DNA of 64,000 nt, taken from the NCBI GenBank assembly GCA_964458705.1, contig CAYWKD010000003.1, forward strand, positions 1-64,000, given 5' to 3'. The translations under genes were made by a program, and so were the position numbers. This stretch comes from JAAUTG01 sp964458705. GTDB lineage: Bacteria; Bacteroidota; Bacteroidia; Chitinophagales; Saprospiraceae. Below, in pieces: positions 7,201 to 17,784 of the stretch; position 1 is the stretch's first letter, and every line of letters starts with the position of its first letter. The notes below the pieces were generated by a model. The model saw only the letters and a program-made list of their open reading frames with translations. It had not been told where the DNA came from and did no database searches.

Positions 7201-10200
7201 ATGAGAACAAAGCAAATTCCTTTCGTATTGTTCACTTTTTTAGCATTAATATTAATCAATAATGCCTGTAAGCAACAATCAAATTATATTGAAGCAACGT
7301 ACTCCCCTCAACTGAGTGCCTACATTTATGCCTACACTTCTGGTGTAATCTCTAAAGCCCAGCCGATAAAAGTTAGATTTTCGCAACAAGTAGTAAAAGA
7401 GGCCAATTTAGCAGAGACACCAAAGAATCTCCTTCGATTCAATCCTAGTATCGCTGGAGAACATAAATGGTTGGATGAGCAAACGCTCACGTTTATTCCT
7501 AACGATCATCTCAATTCCAACACAACTTACACCGCAACGCTAGACTTAACATCATTATATGCTGAAGTGCCTGATGATTTGAAAGACTTCAAGTTCAGTT
7601 TCAAAACTAGAGAACAATACATTGATATTCAAATAGATAAAGTAGAATCTATAGATTTTTCTGACTTGAGTAAGCAATCAATTATAGGCTCAATAGTAAC
7701 AGCTGATATTGCAGACCCTGTCGGTATAGAATCTGCATTTCAAGCAACTCAAAATGGAAAATCACTGCCCGTACAATGGGCACATATCAACGACCAGACA
7801 ATACATCAGTTTGTAGTGTACAATGCTGTACGTGGGGAAAAACCGAGTAGCGTTTCTATTAGTCTAAACGGCAAAACTATCGGGGTAACAGCACAGGAGA
7901 AACAAGAGGTGAAAATTCCTGCACTTGGCGATTTTTCAGTTACAAAAGCTCAAGTAGCCAAAGGCGACGAACAGTATATTGAACTTCAATTTTCTGATCC
8001 GCTCCAGCCCGATCAAGACTTGAATGGACTCATCACGATTAATGGCTACAACGATAATTTACGCTTCTTAATAGATGGCAATCAAGTACGCATATATCCG
8101 CGCATTCGCCTGACGGGTGAACGCACAGTTAATGTATTGCTAGGCATTAAAAATATTAATGGCGATCAAATGCCAGAGACGAATATTTGGCAAGTCAATT
8201 TTGAAGATATTAAGCCACAAGTTCGCCTAGTGGGTGAAGGAGTGATTTTACCAGATGCCGATGCACTAATGTTTCCTTTTGAAGCCGTCAATTTGAATGC
8301 TGTTGAGGTTGAAATATTTAAAATCTACAATAACAACATCCTACAATTCCTTCAAACTAATGAACTAGACGGTAGCAGCGACTTGAATCGAGTAGGAAAA
8401 GTCATCATGCAGCAAAGAGTTGATCTACAACAACTTAATAGCCAAGCCAGTCAAGGTGGCTGGAAGCGATATGCTTTAGACCTAAAGTCACTAATAGACA
8501 ATGACCCCAAGGCTATTTATCAAGTCCGAATTGGTTTTCGACCTGAATATTCTAATTACTTTTGCAGTGATAAAAACGACATACAAGATGCTAATTTTAA
8601 TAGAGTAACAGACAATACAGAAGAAGAAATCCAGAGTTTCTGGGGCAATTGGTACGGCATCAATGGCTATTACGAAGACTACCGGTGGGAGCATCGAGAA
8701 GACCCTTGTAAACCAGCTTATTACAACTACGATAACTTCATTAGTAGAAACGTCGTCAATTCCAATTTGGGAATCATCGCTAAAGCTGGTCGAGATGGTT
8801 CAATGTTAGTAGCTGTAACTGATTTGATTAAGGCGACTCCAATTGCTAATACTTCATTGAAATTCTACGATTACCAACAGCAATTAATTACCACTGCTCA
8901 AACCGATGCAAGTGGTATGGCAAAAGTAATCTTACCTAGAACGCCTTTTGCTGTTATTGCTGAATATAATGTTCAGACTGGGTATTTGAAGTTGCAAGAT
9001 GGAGAAGCCCTTTCGATGAGTCGCTTCAACGTAGCTGGAGCAGTTACCCAAAAAGGAATGAAAGGTTTTATTTATGGTGATCGAGCTATTTGGCGACCAG
9101 GTGATTCTCTGTTTTTGAATTTTATATTGGAAGATGAAAATGCCACTTTACCAAGCAATTACCCAATTACTTTTGAACTGTACGACTCCAGAGGTCAACT
9201 CCAAGGGCAGCGAACAACAACAAACAGCATAGGAAACATTTATGCCTTGCATACCGCCACTGCTCAGGATGCTCCAACAGGTAACTGGACAGCAAAAGTA
9301 AAAGCTGGCGGTGCTGAGTTTACGAAAACATTAAAAATAGAAACCATTAAACCAAATCGCTTGAACGTCAATTTAGACTTTGGAAAAGAGGAACTTTCTT
9401 ATGCGGATGAGCCAATTCAGGGAGAGATTCAAGTCAACTGGCTGTATGGCGCGCCAGCCCAAAACCTGAAAACCGTAGTAGAGCTAGAAGTAAAGTCAAC
9501 AGATACAAAGTTTGAAGATTTCAACGAATATGAATTTGATGATCCCGCACGCAAAGTGGATGCAGAACCCAAAGTCGTTTTTGATGGGCAGGTAAATACT
9601 ACTGGTCAAGCTAGCTTTTCAACAGTGATCGCCAAAAACATCAACGCTCCAGGTAAGTTAGTGGCTAAATTCCGATCAAGAGCCTTTGAACCCGGAGGAG
9701 ATTTCAGCACCAGTGTAATAAGCATGCCCTATGCTCCGTATCGCTCCTATGCTGGCGTGTATATTCCAGAGAATAAATATGGAGAAAAACGCCTAGAAAT
9801 TGATCGTGATGAGCAAATTGAATTGGTAGCCGTCAATGAAAAAGGGCAAGCAATCAACAATAAAAATTTAAGCATTGGTCTCTATCGCCTAGAGTGGCGC
9901 TGGTGGTGGGATCAGAGCTACGACAACATATCAAGATACAGCAGTAGTCAACATTTTGATGCCATACAAACCACTACTATAACGACTAATTCTAAAGGAC
10001 AAGCCAACTGGAATGTCAAAGTAGATGACTGGGGGCGCTACTTGGTTCGAGTGTGTGATACTGAAAGTGGACACTGTTCAGGAGAGTTTTTCTACGCTGG
10101 TTATCCGTGGTACGACGATGATGGGCAAAATAGAGCAGCAGCAGCTATGCTAGCCTTTTCAACGGATAAAGACAAATATGAAGTTGGAGAAAAGATACAA

Positions 10201-12768
10201 GTAAACGTTCCGGCTAGTGCTGGAGGTCAAGCCTTGATTACCATAGAAGATGGTACAAAAGTGATAGCTTCTTACTGGGAAAAAACAAAAGCTGGCGACA
10301 ACGTCTTCACGATTCCCACTACAGATGAGATGGCGCCAAACGTTTACATTCATCTTAGCTTAATCCAGCCTCATGGGCAAACAGAAAATGACCTGCCAAT
10401 TCGGATGTATGGCGTAGCAAATGTTGCAATAGAAAATTCAAAGACACGCCTTCAGCCTATTGTAAAAATGCCTGACGCACTAGAGCCAGAAAAGACCTTC
10501 ACAATAGAAGTTGCTGAAAAAAATAAACAGCCAATGGCTTACACAATTGCTTTAGTGGATGAGGGTTTACTTAATTTAACAAACTTCAAAACACCTAATC
10601 CACATGATGCTTTTTATGCCAGAGAAGCACTGGGAGTACAGACGTGGGATGTTTACGATCATGTAATAGGCGTTTATAGTGGAGCATTAGAACGCATCTT
10701 GAGCATCGGTGGTGATGTCGAAATCACGCCAACTAATGCTGATAATGACGCCAATCGCTTCAAACCAGTAGTGAAGCATCTCGGACCATTTTATTTGCAA
10801 AAAGGTAAAACGGATAAACATACGATTACAATGCCCAATTACGTTGGTTCTGTTCGCACCATGATCGTGGCAGCTAATCAAGCAGGAGCTTATGGCAATG
10901 GTGAAGTTGCAACACCCGTTAAAAGCCCATTGATGGTTTTGGCGACTTTACCAAGAGTGCTGGGAGCACAAGAGCAATTAAAATTACCAATTTCTGTGTT
11001 TGTAACTGACCCCAAGGTAAAAAATGTTAAGATCAATATAGAAGAAACTAGCGGTCTAGTGCGCTTTGCTCAAAAAACACAGCAACTTCAATTCAATGGT
11101 GTAGGAGAGCAACTTGTTGAATTTGATGTAGAAGTGTTGGACGCAGTCGGAGTAGCTAATTTTAAAATAGATGCAAACGGCAATGGCGAGTCAGCAAGTC
11201 AAGCAATCGAAATTCAAGTGCGCAATCCCAATCCTTATGTTTCAGAAGTACAGCAAGTGCTCTTAGAGCAGAACCAAAGTCATCGCTTTAATTTTACGCC
11301 GATTGGCGTTTTAGGTACTAACACTGGAACACTGGAAATATCCAGTATTCCACCGATTGATTTAGGCAAGCGACTGGATTATTTGATTCGCTATCCGCAT
11401 GGCTGCATTGAACAAACGGTGTCGGCTGGATTTCCGCAACTTTATATAGCTAATTTATTGGAATTGGACAATACACAAAAAGATGAAATTCAACGAAACG
11501 TTGTAGCAACTATTGAGCAATTAAAGCAATTTCAAACTAACGAAGGTGGATTCGCTTACTGGCAAGGAGAAGAAGATGCAAATGCTTGGGGAACGAGCTA
11601 CACTGGACATTTCCTCCTTGAAGCACAGCAGCAGGGATATGCCGTCTCCTCCGCTGCGCTCAATCGCTGGAAGGCCTTCCAGAAGCGACGAGCTAATCTT
11701 TGGACGAACAATAAAGATGAATACCGCAACTATGACTTAGACCAAGCCTATCGTTTGTTTACTTTGGCATTGGCTGGTGAGCCAGCTTTGAGTGCTATGA
11801 ATCGCATGAGGACATTACCCACGCTATCAGTGCAAGCGAAATGGCGATTAGCAGCAGCTTATGCCATTACAGGGAAAAAAGATATTGCCCAACAACTCAT
11901 TAGCAATGTAAATACCGACATTCCTGAGTATCAGCAATTGGGCTATACTTATGGCTCTGACGTTCGAGATGAGGCAATGATTGTTGAAAGTTTGGTACTA
12001 TTAGATGACCGTGCCGCTGCTATGCCAATTATTCAACGTATTTCGGAAGAATTGAGTACGAACGAGTGGATGAGTACGCAAACAGTTGCTTATGCGCTAC
12101 TTTCGATCAGTAAATTTGTAGGCAATAACAAAACAAGTGATACCTTCAACTTCACTTACCAAATAGGTGGCAGTAAAATCCATGCAGGTTCAAGCACACC
12201 AATCGTTCAAGTAGATATACCTGTGGATGAAAGTAATAATCGAGGGGTAATGATTGAAAATAAGCATTCAGGTATTTTATATGCTAGGCTCATTTTGAGT
12301 GGTCAACCCCCTATTGGTGATCAAAATGCAGTTGCTCAAAACCTAGATATTCAGATCAACTACACCGACAGTCAAGGCAAAGCAATTGATATAAGCAACT
12401 TAGAGCAAGGAACAGACTTTACAGCAGCAGTAACGGTTACCAATACTGGTTCAAGAGGTATTAACTATGAAGAGCTAGCACTCTCACAAGTCTTTCCATC
12501 AGGTTGGGAAATATTGAACAGTCGGGTCAATAATTTTGGACTAGTAAAAAGTAGCATCCCAGAATATCAAGACATTCGTGATGACCGAGTTTATACTTAC
12601 TTTGACTTAAACAAAGGCAATTCAAAAACCTACCGCATTCAGTTGAACGCTGCCTATCGAGGACGTTATTACTTGCCAACCGTTGCCTGCGAAGCTATGT
12701 ATGACAATTCCATTCAAGCAAGACTGCCTGGCAAGTGGATAAATGTGATAAAGTCAGAAAATTTTTAG
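7201..12768 (+). CDS. Alpha-2-macroglobulin family lipoprotein with thioester
   Basis: A very large protein (1855 residues) of the bacterial alpha-2-macroglobulin family, which traps attacking proteases by a bait region and a reactive thioester. The N-terminus has a lipoprotein-like signal ending NNAC (Cys 23) followed by Lys, so it is likely anchored in the outer membrane. An Ig-like MG domain with FKFSFKTREQY lies near residues 40-140. A central MG region has GMKGFIYGDRAIWRPGDSL (about 620-640), a conserved alpha-2-macroglobulin motif. The thioester motif YPHGCIEQ puts Cys at residue 1402, followed by the alpha-alpha toroid and a C-terminal receptor-like domain. Gammaproteobacterial homologues sit next to pbpC; here the neighbour is metH on the opposite strand and no pbpC is in the window. 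Confidence 0.92.
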   Translation: MRTKQIPFVLFTFLALILINNACKQQSNYIEATYSPQLSAYIYAYTSGVISKAQPIKVRFSQQVVKEANLAETPKNLLRFNPSIAGEHKWLDEQTLTFIPNDHLNSNTTYTATLDLTSLYAEVPDDLKDFKFSFKTREQYIDIQIDKVESIDFSDLSKQSIIGSIVTADIADPVGIESAFQATQNGKSLPVQWAHINDQTIHQFVVYNAVRGEKPSSVSISLNGKTIGVTAQEKQEVKIPALGDFSVTKAQVAKGDEQYIELQFSDPLQPDQDLNGLITINGYNDNLRFLIDGNQVRIYPRIRLTGERTVNVLLGIKNINGDQMPETNIWQVNFEDIKPQVRLVGEGVILPDADALMFPFEAVNLNAVEVEIFKIYNNNILQFLQTNELDGSSDLNRVGKVIMQQRVDLQQLNSQASQGGWKRYALDLKSLIDNDPKAIYQVRIGFRPEYSNYFCSDKNDIQDANFNRVTDNTEEEIQSFWGNWYGINGYYEDYRWEHREDPCKPAYYNYDNFISRNVVNSNLGIIAKAGRDGSMLVAVTDLIKATPIANTSLKFYDYQQQLITTAQTDASGMAKVILPRTPFAVIAEYNVQTGYLKLQDGEALSMSRFNVAGAVTQKGMKGFIYGDRAIWRPGDSLFLNFILEDENATLPSNYPITFELYDSRGQLQGQRTTTNSIGNIYALHTATAQDAPTGNWTAKVKAGGAEFTKTLKIETIKPNRLNVNLDFGKEELSYADEPIQGEIQVNWLYGAPAQNLKTVVELEVKSTDTKFEDFNEYEFDDPARKVDAEPKVVFDGQVNTTGQASFSTVIAKNINAPGKLVAKFRSRAFEPGGDFSTSVISMPYAPYRSYAGVYIPENKYGEKRLEIDRDEQIELVAVNEKGQAINNKNLSIGLYRLEWRWWWDQSYDNISRYSSSQHFDAIQTTTITTNSKGQANWNVKVDDWGRYLVRVCDTESGHCSGEFFYAGYPWYDDDGQNRAAAAMLAFSTDKDKYEVGEKIQVNVPASAGGQALITIEDGTKVIASYWEKTKAGDNVFTIPTTDEMAPNVYIHLSLIQPHGQTENDLPIRMYGVANVAIENSKTRLQPIVKMPDALEPEKTFTIEVAEKNKQPMAYTIALVDEGLLNLTNFKTPNPHDAFYAREALGVQTWDVYDHVIGVYSGALERILSIGGDVEITPTNADNDANRFKPVVKHLGPFYLQKGKTDKHTITMPNYVGSVRTMIVAANQAGAYGNGEVATPVKSPLMVLATLPRVLGAQEQLKLPISVFVTDPKVKNVKINIEETSGLVRFAQKTQQLQFNGVGEQLVEFDVEVLDAVGVANFKIDANGNGESASQAIEIQVRNPNPYVSEVQQVLLEQNQSHRFNFTPIGVLGTNTGTLEISSIPPIDLGKRLDYLIRYPHGCIEQTVSAGFPQLYIANLLELDNTQKDEIQRNVVATIEQLKQFQTNEGGFAYWQGEEDANAWGTSYTGHFLLEAQQQGYAVSSAALNRWKAFQKRRANLWTNNKDEYRNYDLDQAYRLFTLALAGEPALSAMNRMRTLPTLSVQAKWRLAAAYAITGKKDIAQQLISNVNTDIPEYQQLGYTYGSDVRDEAMIVESLVLLDDRAAAMPIIQRISEELSTNEWMSTQTVAYALLSISKFVGNNKTSDTFNFTYQIGGSKIHAGSSTPIVQVDIPVDESNNRGVMIENKHSGILYARLILSGQPPIGDQNAVAQNLDIQINYTDSQGKAIDISNLEQGTDFTAAVTVTNTGSRGINYEELALSQVFPSGWEILNSRVNNFGLVKSSIPEYQDIRDDRVYTYFDLNKGNSKTYRIQLNAAYRGRYYLPTVACEAMYDNSIQARLPGKWINVIKSENF

Positions 12769-12792
12769 GTGAAAAAGCTAACTTTTTAATGT

Positions 12793-12824
12793 GCTAGCCC
12801 TCATATCCCAAAACGGGGGCTAGC
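12793..12824. terminator. Hairpin overlapping the metH stop codon
   Basis: GCTAGCCC (12793-12800) pairs perfectly with GGGCTAGC (12817-12824). The metH stop codon (minus strand, 12794-12796) lies in the stem. No strong T tract follows on either strand, so it may be a 3' stabilising hairpin or a weak terminator between two convergent genes. Confidence 0.4.
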
Positions 12825-15800
12825 CATCTTTCCACCTCCTCTAGAGGCATGCCTTTTCGAGTAGCATAGTCCTCGACTTGATCTTTCTCAATCTGACCAA
12901 GACCAAAATATTTCGATTGTGGATGAGCAAAATACCAACCACTCACAGAAGCGGCAGGATACATAGCACAACTTTCTGTAAGTTGAATGCCAATTCTATT
13001 TTCAATATCCATTAACTGCCAAAGCGTACGCTTTTCGGTGTGTTCTGGACAAGCAGGATAACCTGGTGCCGGACGGATACCTTGATATTTTTCTGAGATA
13101 AGTGATTCATTATCAAGTATTTCATCTGAAGCATAGCCCCAGAATTCTTTTCGTACTCGCTCGTGCATTCTTTCAGCAAAGGCTTCGGCTAGTCGGTCAG
13201 CAAGGGCTTTGAGCATAATAGCATTATAGTCGTCATGCTGTTCTTCAAAGTGCTTAACCCATTTCTCAATACCAATACCTGTGGTCACAGCGAATGCACC
13301 AATGTAATCTCTGCGTTCGCTAGATTTTGGTGCGATAAAGTCTGAAAGGCTTATATTAGGTTGCCCCGGTGCTTTTTGTCTTTGTTGGCGGAGATTTCTG
13401 AGTGTGGTAAATGCCTCTTCTGTGTTTTCCTCGTCGTATAGTTCAATATCATCGTCATTTACGCTATTGGCAGGATAAAATCCTATGATAGCTTTAGCTG
13501 TTAACCACTTTTCTTTTACAATACGTTTTAACATCGCTTTAGCATCATCGAAGAGCTTTTGAGCTTCTTCGCCTACATACTCATCTTTAAAGATAGCTGG
13601 ATATTTACCCTTTAGTTGCCAACTTGTAAAAAATGGTGTCCAGTCAATATACTTTATCAACTCTTCTAAAGAATAGTCCTCAAATACTTTAGTGCCAATA
13701 AATTGAGGTTTAGCGGGTGTGAAGTCTGACCAGTCAATTTTAAATTTATTGGTTCTTGCTTTTTCCAACGTAACAAATTTTTTCTGTGCAGTGCGATTGC
13801 CTCGCTGCTCTCGAATTTTATGGTAAAGCTGCTTGGTATCAATGATGAAGTTGCTGCGCGTATTTTGATCTTCGCCCAACAATGCGGAAGCAACTGCTAC
13901 TGAACGAGACGCATCTAGCACATGCACAACTGGCGCATTATATTCTGGCTCAATTTTTACAGCAGTGTGTGTTTTAGAAGTTGTTGCACCACCAATCAAA
14001 AGTGGAATATCAAAGCCTTGACGCTGCATTTCTTTCGCAACATGCACCATTTCGTCTAAAGAAGGTGTAATTAAACCACTCAAGCCGATAATATTCACCT
14101 GCTCTTTTCGAGCGACTTCTAAAATTTTAGCAGCTGGCACCATCACACCAATATCAATAATATCATAATTATTACAACCCAATACGACTCCAACAATGTT
14201 TTTGCCAATGTCATGCACATCACCTTTTACCGTTGCCAACAATATCTTTCCTTTTGAACTACTGCTACCTGCTGCCTTTTCTGCCTCTATGTAAGGCGTC
14301 AGATGTGCAACTGCTTTTTTCATTACCCTTGCACTCTTGACTACTTGTGGTAGGAACATTTTTCCCTGTCCGAAAAGATCACCCACTACGCTCATACCGT
14401 TCATGAGTGGTTCTTCTATGACTTGTAAAGAAGATGGGTATTGTAGTCGAGCTTCTTCTGTATCTTCTACAATAAACTCTGTTATGCCTTGTACTAAAGA
14501 ATGAGTCAAACGCTCTTGGAGGGGCTTTTCTCTCCAACTTAAATCCTTTATTCTTGTTTTGCCTCCTTTATTTTTGAGTTGCTCTGCAAAGTCAACTAAT
14601 CTTTCCGTAGCATCTTCTCTACGATTGAAAAGTATATCTTCGACACGCTCTAACAAATCTTTTGGAATATTTTGATATACTTCAATCATTCCCGCATTCA
14701 CAATGCCCATATCCATACCTGCTTGAATGGAATGATAAAGGAATGCTGCGTGCATAGCCTCTCTCACTGCATCATTGCCTCTGAATGAAAAGGAAATATT
14801 ACTCACACCACCACTTATCATTGCTCCAGGACATTGCGCTTTGATCTGTCGAGTGGCTTCAATAAAGTTAATGGCATACTCGTTATGCTCTTCAATACCT
14901 GTGGCTACGGCAAAAATATTAGGATCGAAAATGATGTCTGTTGGGTCAAATCCAACTTGATGCACCAAAATGTCATAGGCTCGTTTGCAGATGGCTACTT
15001 TACGTTCTGCTGTATCTGCTTGCCCTTGCTCATCAAATGCCATCACAACGGCTGCCGCACCGTAGCGTCTGACTAACTTAGCTTGTTGAATAAATTGTTC
15101 CTCTCCCTCTTTTAAAGAAATAGAGTTAACAATACACTTTCCTTGTACTACTTTTAATCCTTCTTCGATGACTGAAAACTTTGAGGAGTCAATCATTACT
15201 GGCAATTTAGCGATTTCAGGTTCAGCCATTACCAAGTTGAGAAAGGTTTTCATCTCTTCCGCACTATCTAAGAGCCCTTCATCCATATTAACATCAATGA
15301 TTTGTGCGCCACCTTCTACTTGATGTAAGGCCACTGAAAGGGCATCATCGTATTTTTTGTTCTTAATGAGCCGAGCAAACTTTCGAGACCCCGTCACATT
15401 GGTGCGTTCGCCGACATTGATGAAGTTGGTTTCGGGACGAACAATCAAAGGCTCTAAACCTGAAAACATAGCATAACCTGGAGCAGTAGGAATTCGTCTT
15501 GGTTTAATATCTTTCACTGCCTCCGCCATAGCTCGAATATGGTCAGGTGTTGTGCCGCAACAACCGCCAATAATATTAACGAAGCCACTAGTGGCAAAGT
15601 CTCTGATATAGTCTCGCATTTCTTCCACTCCTTGATCGTACTCACCAAATTCGTTAGGTAAACCCGCATTTGGATAGGCATGAACATTGGTTGTTGCAAT
15701 CTTGGATAGTGCCTCTAGGTGTGGACGCATTTCTTCTGCCCCCAAAGCACAATTCAGACCAATACAAAAGAGTTTAGCGTGTTTCACTGAAATCCAGAAG

Positions 15801-16483
15801 GCTTCTACAGTCTGCCCTGAAAGTGTTCGACCACTAGCATCTGTTATTGTTCCAGAAATCATAACGGGTAGTGTCTTGCCCTTTTCTTCAAATAACTGAT
15901 CTATGCCAAATAAACCAGCTTTGGTATTCAATGTATCTGTTACAGTCTCTAATAATAATAGGTCAGCACCACCTTCCATTAATCCTTTGGCTTGCTCATA
16001 GTAGGCTTGCTTGAGTTCGTCAAAAGTAACGGCACGGTAGCCTGGGTTATTAATGTCTGGAGAAATAGAAGCGGTACGGTTGGTGGGACCCATAGCACCT
16101 GCAACGAAACGAGGTTTGCTTTCTGGATGCTCCGCTGCATATTCGATAATGGCTTCTTTAGCGCATTTAGCCGCCCAAAAATTGAGGTCATAGACCACTG
16201 ATTCCATTTTATAATCTGCTTGTGCAATTGTTGTACCACTAAAAGAATTCGTCTCTAAAATATCCGCTCCAGCCTCTAAATATGCTTTGTGTATGGCTTT
16301 AATAATTTCGGGTTGAGTAATAGAAAGGATGTCGTTGTTGCCTTTTATATCTGTAGGCCAGTCGGCGAATTGTTTTCCTCTGTAATCGCTCTCGGTCAGT
16401 TTATATTGCTGAATCATTGTCCCCATTGCACCATCTAGGACGAGGATTCTATCTTTTATAGCTTTTTCTAATGCTGTGTTCAT
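12794..16483 (-). CDS. metH: Cobalamin-dependent methionine synthase
   Basis: The protein is 1229 residues, the full length expected of MetH (E. coli about 1227). It transfers a methyl group from 5-methyltetrahydrofolate to homocysteine via cobalamin in the cytoplasm. Domains in order: homocysteine-binding (1-330) with zinc-ligand motifs GLNCALG and IIGGCCGT; pterin-binding (about 345-620) with NVGERTNVTGSR; the B12 cap (about 640-735); B12-binding with DVHDIGKN, axial His at residue 757, and later GLSGLITPS; and the C-terminal S-adenosylmethionine activation domain with RPAPGYPACPEHTEK. A -7-like box (minus strand, 16552-16559) lies upstream, without a clear -33. I saw no cobalamin or SAM riboswitch in the leader. 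Confidence 0.97.
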   Translation of the reverse strand: MNTALEKAIKDRILVLDGAMGTMIQQYKLTESDYRGKQFADWPTDIKGNNDILSITQPEIIKAIHKAYLEAGADILETNSFSGTTIAQADYKMESVVYDLNFWAAKCAKEAIIEYAAEHPESKPRFVAGAMGPTNRTASISPDINNPGYRAVTFDELKQAYYEQAKGLMEGGADLLLLETVTDTLNTKAGLFGIDQLFEEKGKTLPVMISGTITDASGRTLSGQTVEAFWISVKHAKLFCIGLNCALGAEEMRPHLEALSKIATTNVHAYPNAGLPNEFGEYDQGVEEMRDYIRDFATSGFVNIIGGCCGTTPDHIRAMAEAVKDIKPRRIPTAPGYAMFSGLEPLIVRPETNFINVGERTNVTGSRKFARLIKNKKYDDALSVALHQVEGGAQIIDVNMDEGLLDSAEEMKTFLNLVMAEPEIAKLPVMIDSSKFSVIEEGLKVVQGKCIVNSISLKEGEEQFIQQAKLVRRYGAAAVVMAFDEQGQADTAERKVAICKRAYDILVHQVGFDPTDIIFDPNIFAVATGIEEHNEYAINFIEATRQIKAQCPGAMISGGVSNISFSFRGNDAVREAMHAAFLYHSIQAGMDMGIVNAGMIEVYQNIPKDLLERVEDILFNRREDATERLVDFAEQLKNKGGKTRIKDLSWREKPLQERLTHSLVQGITEFIVEDTEEARLQYPSSLQVIEEPLMNGMSVVGDLFGQGKMFLPQVVKSARVMKKAVAHLTPYIEAEKAAGSSSSKGKILLATVKGDVHDIGKNIVGVVLGCNNYDIIDIGVMVPAAKILEVARKEQVNIIGLSGLITPSLDEMVHVAKEMQRQGFDIPLLIGGATTSKTHTAVKIEPEYNAPVVHVLDASRSVAVASALLGEDQNTRSNFIIDTKQLYHKIREQRGNRTAQKKFVTLEKARTNKFKIDWSDFTPAKPQFIGTKVFEDYSLEELIKYIDWTPFFTSWQLKGKYPAIFKDEYVGEEAQKLFDDAKAMLKRIVKEKWLTAKAIIGFYPANSVNDDDIELYDEENTEEAFTTLRNLRQQRQKAPGQPNISLSDFIAPKSSERRDYIGAFAVTTGIGIEKWVKHFEEQHDDYNAIMLKALADRLAEAFAERMHERVRKEFWGYASDEILDNESLISEKYQGIRPAPGYPACPEHTEKRTLWQLMDIENRIGIQLTESCAMYPAASVSGWYFAHPQSKYFGLGQIEKDQVEDYATRKGMPLEEVERWLAPVLGYEG

Positions 16484-16788
16484 TTACTCTTTTATTCTTT
16501 ATCAATTAGTGTTCTGCACTATTGTTTTTTAGTATTCATCTAAAAGCAAAACAAAGATAACAGTTTAAGGAAATGAAAGGATGGATGAATCGGTAAGTTG
16601 GCCTAATCCCAGTGAAATTGACAAAATACTTAAGTAAAAATCAAAAAAACTCCTATATCACAGAGCAATATAGGAGCGAACAACATACTATGAGAAAACT
16701 ACACGTCTGCAAGATAGGCGTAAAGTTCATAGCTTTGAAACGCTCTTTAGCAAAGGGGGATAGCTAGTAATAATGCGGTTCAAAAGAG
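16484..16788. other. Intergenic region between metH and the dehydratase operon end
   Basis: This holds the metH leader, with a -7-like box TATCTTTG on the minus strand at 16552-16559, and the operon terminator at 16643-16676. No open frame or riboswitch is recognised in the remainder. Confidence 0.5.
16643..16676 (-). terminator. Rho-independent terminator of the five-gene minus-strand operon
   Basis: On the minus strand CTCCTATAT and ATATAGGAG (16668-16676 and 16650-16658) form a perfect nine-pair stem with a nine-base loop, followed directly by seven T (complement of the A tract 16643-16649). It lies about 110 bases after the dehydratase stop codon. Confidence 0.8.
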
Positions 16789-17778
16789 CTAGAATCTGGT
16801 GAACGGTAGTTTTTCTATATCTACATTGCCGCCTGTTAAGATTACACCGACTTTCTTCCCTTTAAAGTTTTCGGAATGTTTTAAAATGGCTGCCAATGGG
16901 ACGGCACAAGAAGGTTCAATAATAATTTTCATACGTTCCCAAATTAAGCGCATGGCATTTACAATTTCTTTTTCGCTCACTGTGAAGATATCTTCCAAAT
17001 GATCTTTCATAATATTGAAAGTTTTCTCACAAGTGTTTGTTCTTAAGCCATCTGCAACGGTATCTGTGGAAGTATTTATTTCAATCTTACCACTTTTGAA
17101 AGAGCGAAAAGCATCATTCACGGCATCGGGTTCTGCGCCATAAACTTTTGTGGTTGGAGAAAAATATTTTGTAGATAGACAAGTGCCGCTCATCAAACCT
17201 CCACCTCCAATCGGTGCAATAATGATGTCTAAAATAGGCGCATCTTCAATTAATTCTTTGGCGCAGGTCGCCTGCCCAGCAATAACGTTATAATTGTCGT
17301 AAGGATGAATGAAAGTTGCGCCTGTTCGATTTACTACTTCGGCCAGTGTTGTTTCTCTGGCTTCTAGCGTTGGTTCGCATAAAATGATTTCAGCACCATA
17401 GCTTGCAGTGGCTTTTTTCTTGATTTCAGGTGCATTACTAGGCATGACAATGTAGGCTTTGGTACTTAGTAGCTTGGCTGATCTTGCTACTGCTTGTGCG
17501 TGATTACCTGAAGAATGGGTAGCTAGCCCTTTTTGTTGTTCTTGTTCTGTTAGTCCTAGTGCAGCACAAGCTCCACCGCGCATTTTAAAAGCACCAATCT
17601 TTTGGAAATTTTCACATTTAAAATATAAGGAGGCATTGGCTATTTCATTAATGCTTTCTGAAGTTAGAATAGGTGTTCGATGAATGAATGGTTGTATGAG
17701 TTTATGAGTGGTTTGAATGTTCTCAATGGTTGGAACAGAAGTGTATGTTTTGATTTGTCTTTCTTTGATGGTGAGCAT
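16789..17778 (-). CDS. PLP-dependent threonine/serine dehydratase
   Basis: A 329-residue fold-type II PLP enzyme. The PLP lysine is in GAFKMRGG (about residue 64), and the phosphate-binding glycine loop is PIGGGGLMSG (about 190-200). The sequence HRTPILTSESINE and the SSGNHAQ motif (about 100) are standard for threonine ammonia-lyase and serine racemase. There is no C-terminal ACT domain, so it resembles the short catabolic TdcB-like or serine-racemase form rather than the isoleucine-regulated IlvA. The choice between deaminase and racemase cannot be made from sequence alone. It is last in the operon, 6 bp after the channel gene. Confidence 0.88.
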   Translation of the reverse strand: MLTIKERQIKTYTSVPTIENIQTTHKLIQPFIHRTPILTSESINEIANASLYFKCENFQKIGAFKMRGGACAALGLTEQEQQKGLATHSSGNHAQAVARSAKLLSTKAYIVMPSNAPEIKKKATASYGAEIILCEPTLEARETTLAEVVNRTGATFIHPYDNYNVIAGQATCAKELIEDAPILDIIIAPIGGGGLMSGTCLSTKYFSPTTKVYGAEPDAVNDAFRSFKSGKIEINTSTDTVADGLRTNTCEKTFNIMKDHLEDIFTVSEKEIVNAMRLIWERMKIIIEPSCAVPLAAILKHSENFKGKKVGVILTGGNVDIEKLPFTRF

Positions 17779-17784
17779 GATAGT

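Noticed and set aside
15979..16239. Several long ORFs (60-86 codons) within metH and other genes on alternative frames
   Set aside because: They lie entirely inside well-supported coding genes and have no independent features.
16484..16642. Possible cobalamin or SAM riboswitch upstream of metH
   Set aside because: The leader has neither a B12-box-like conserved core nor a long structured region; only a -7-like box was found.
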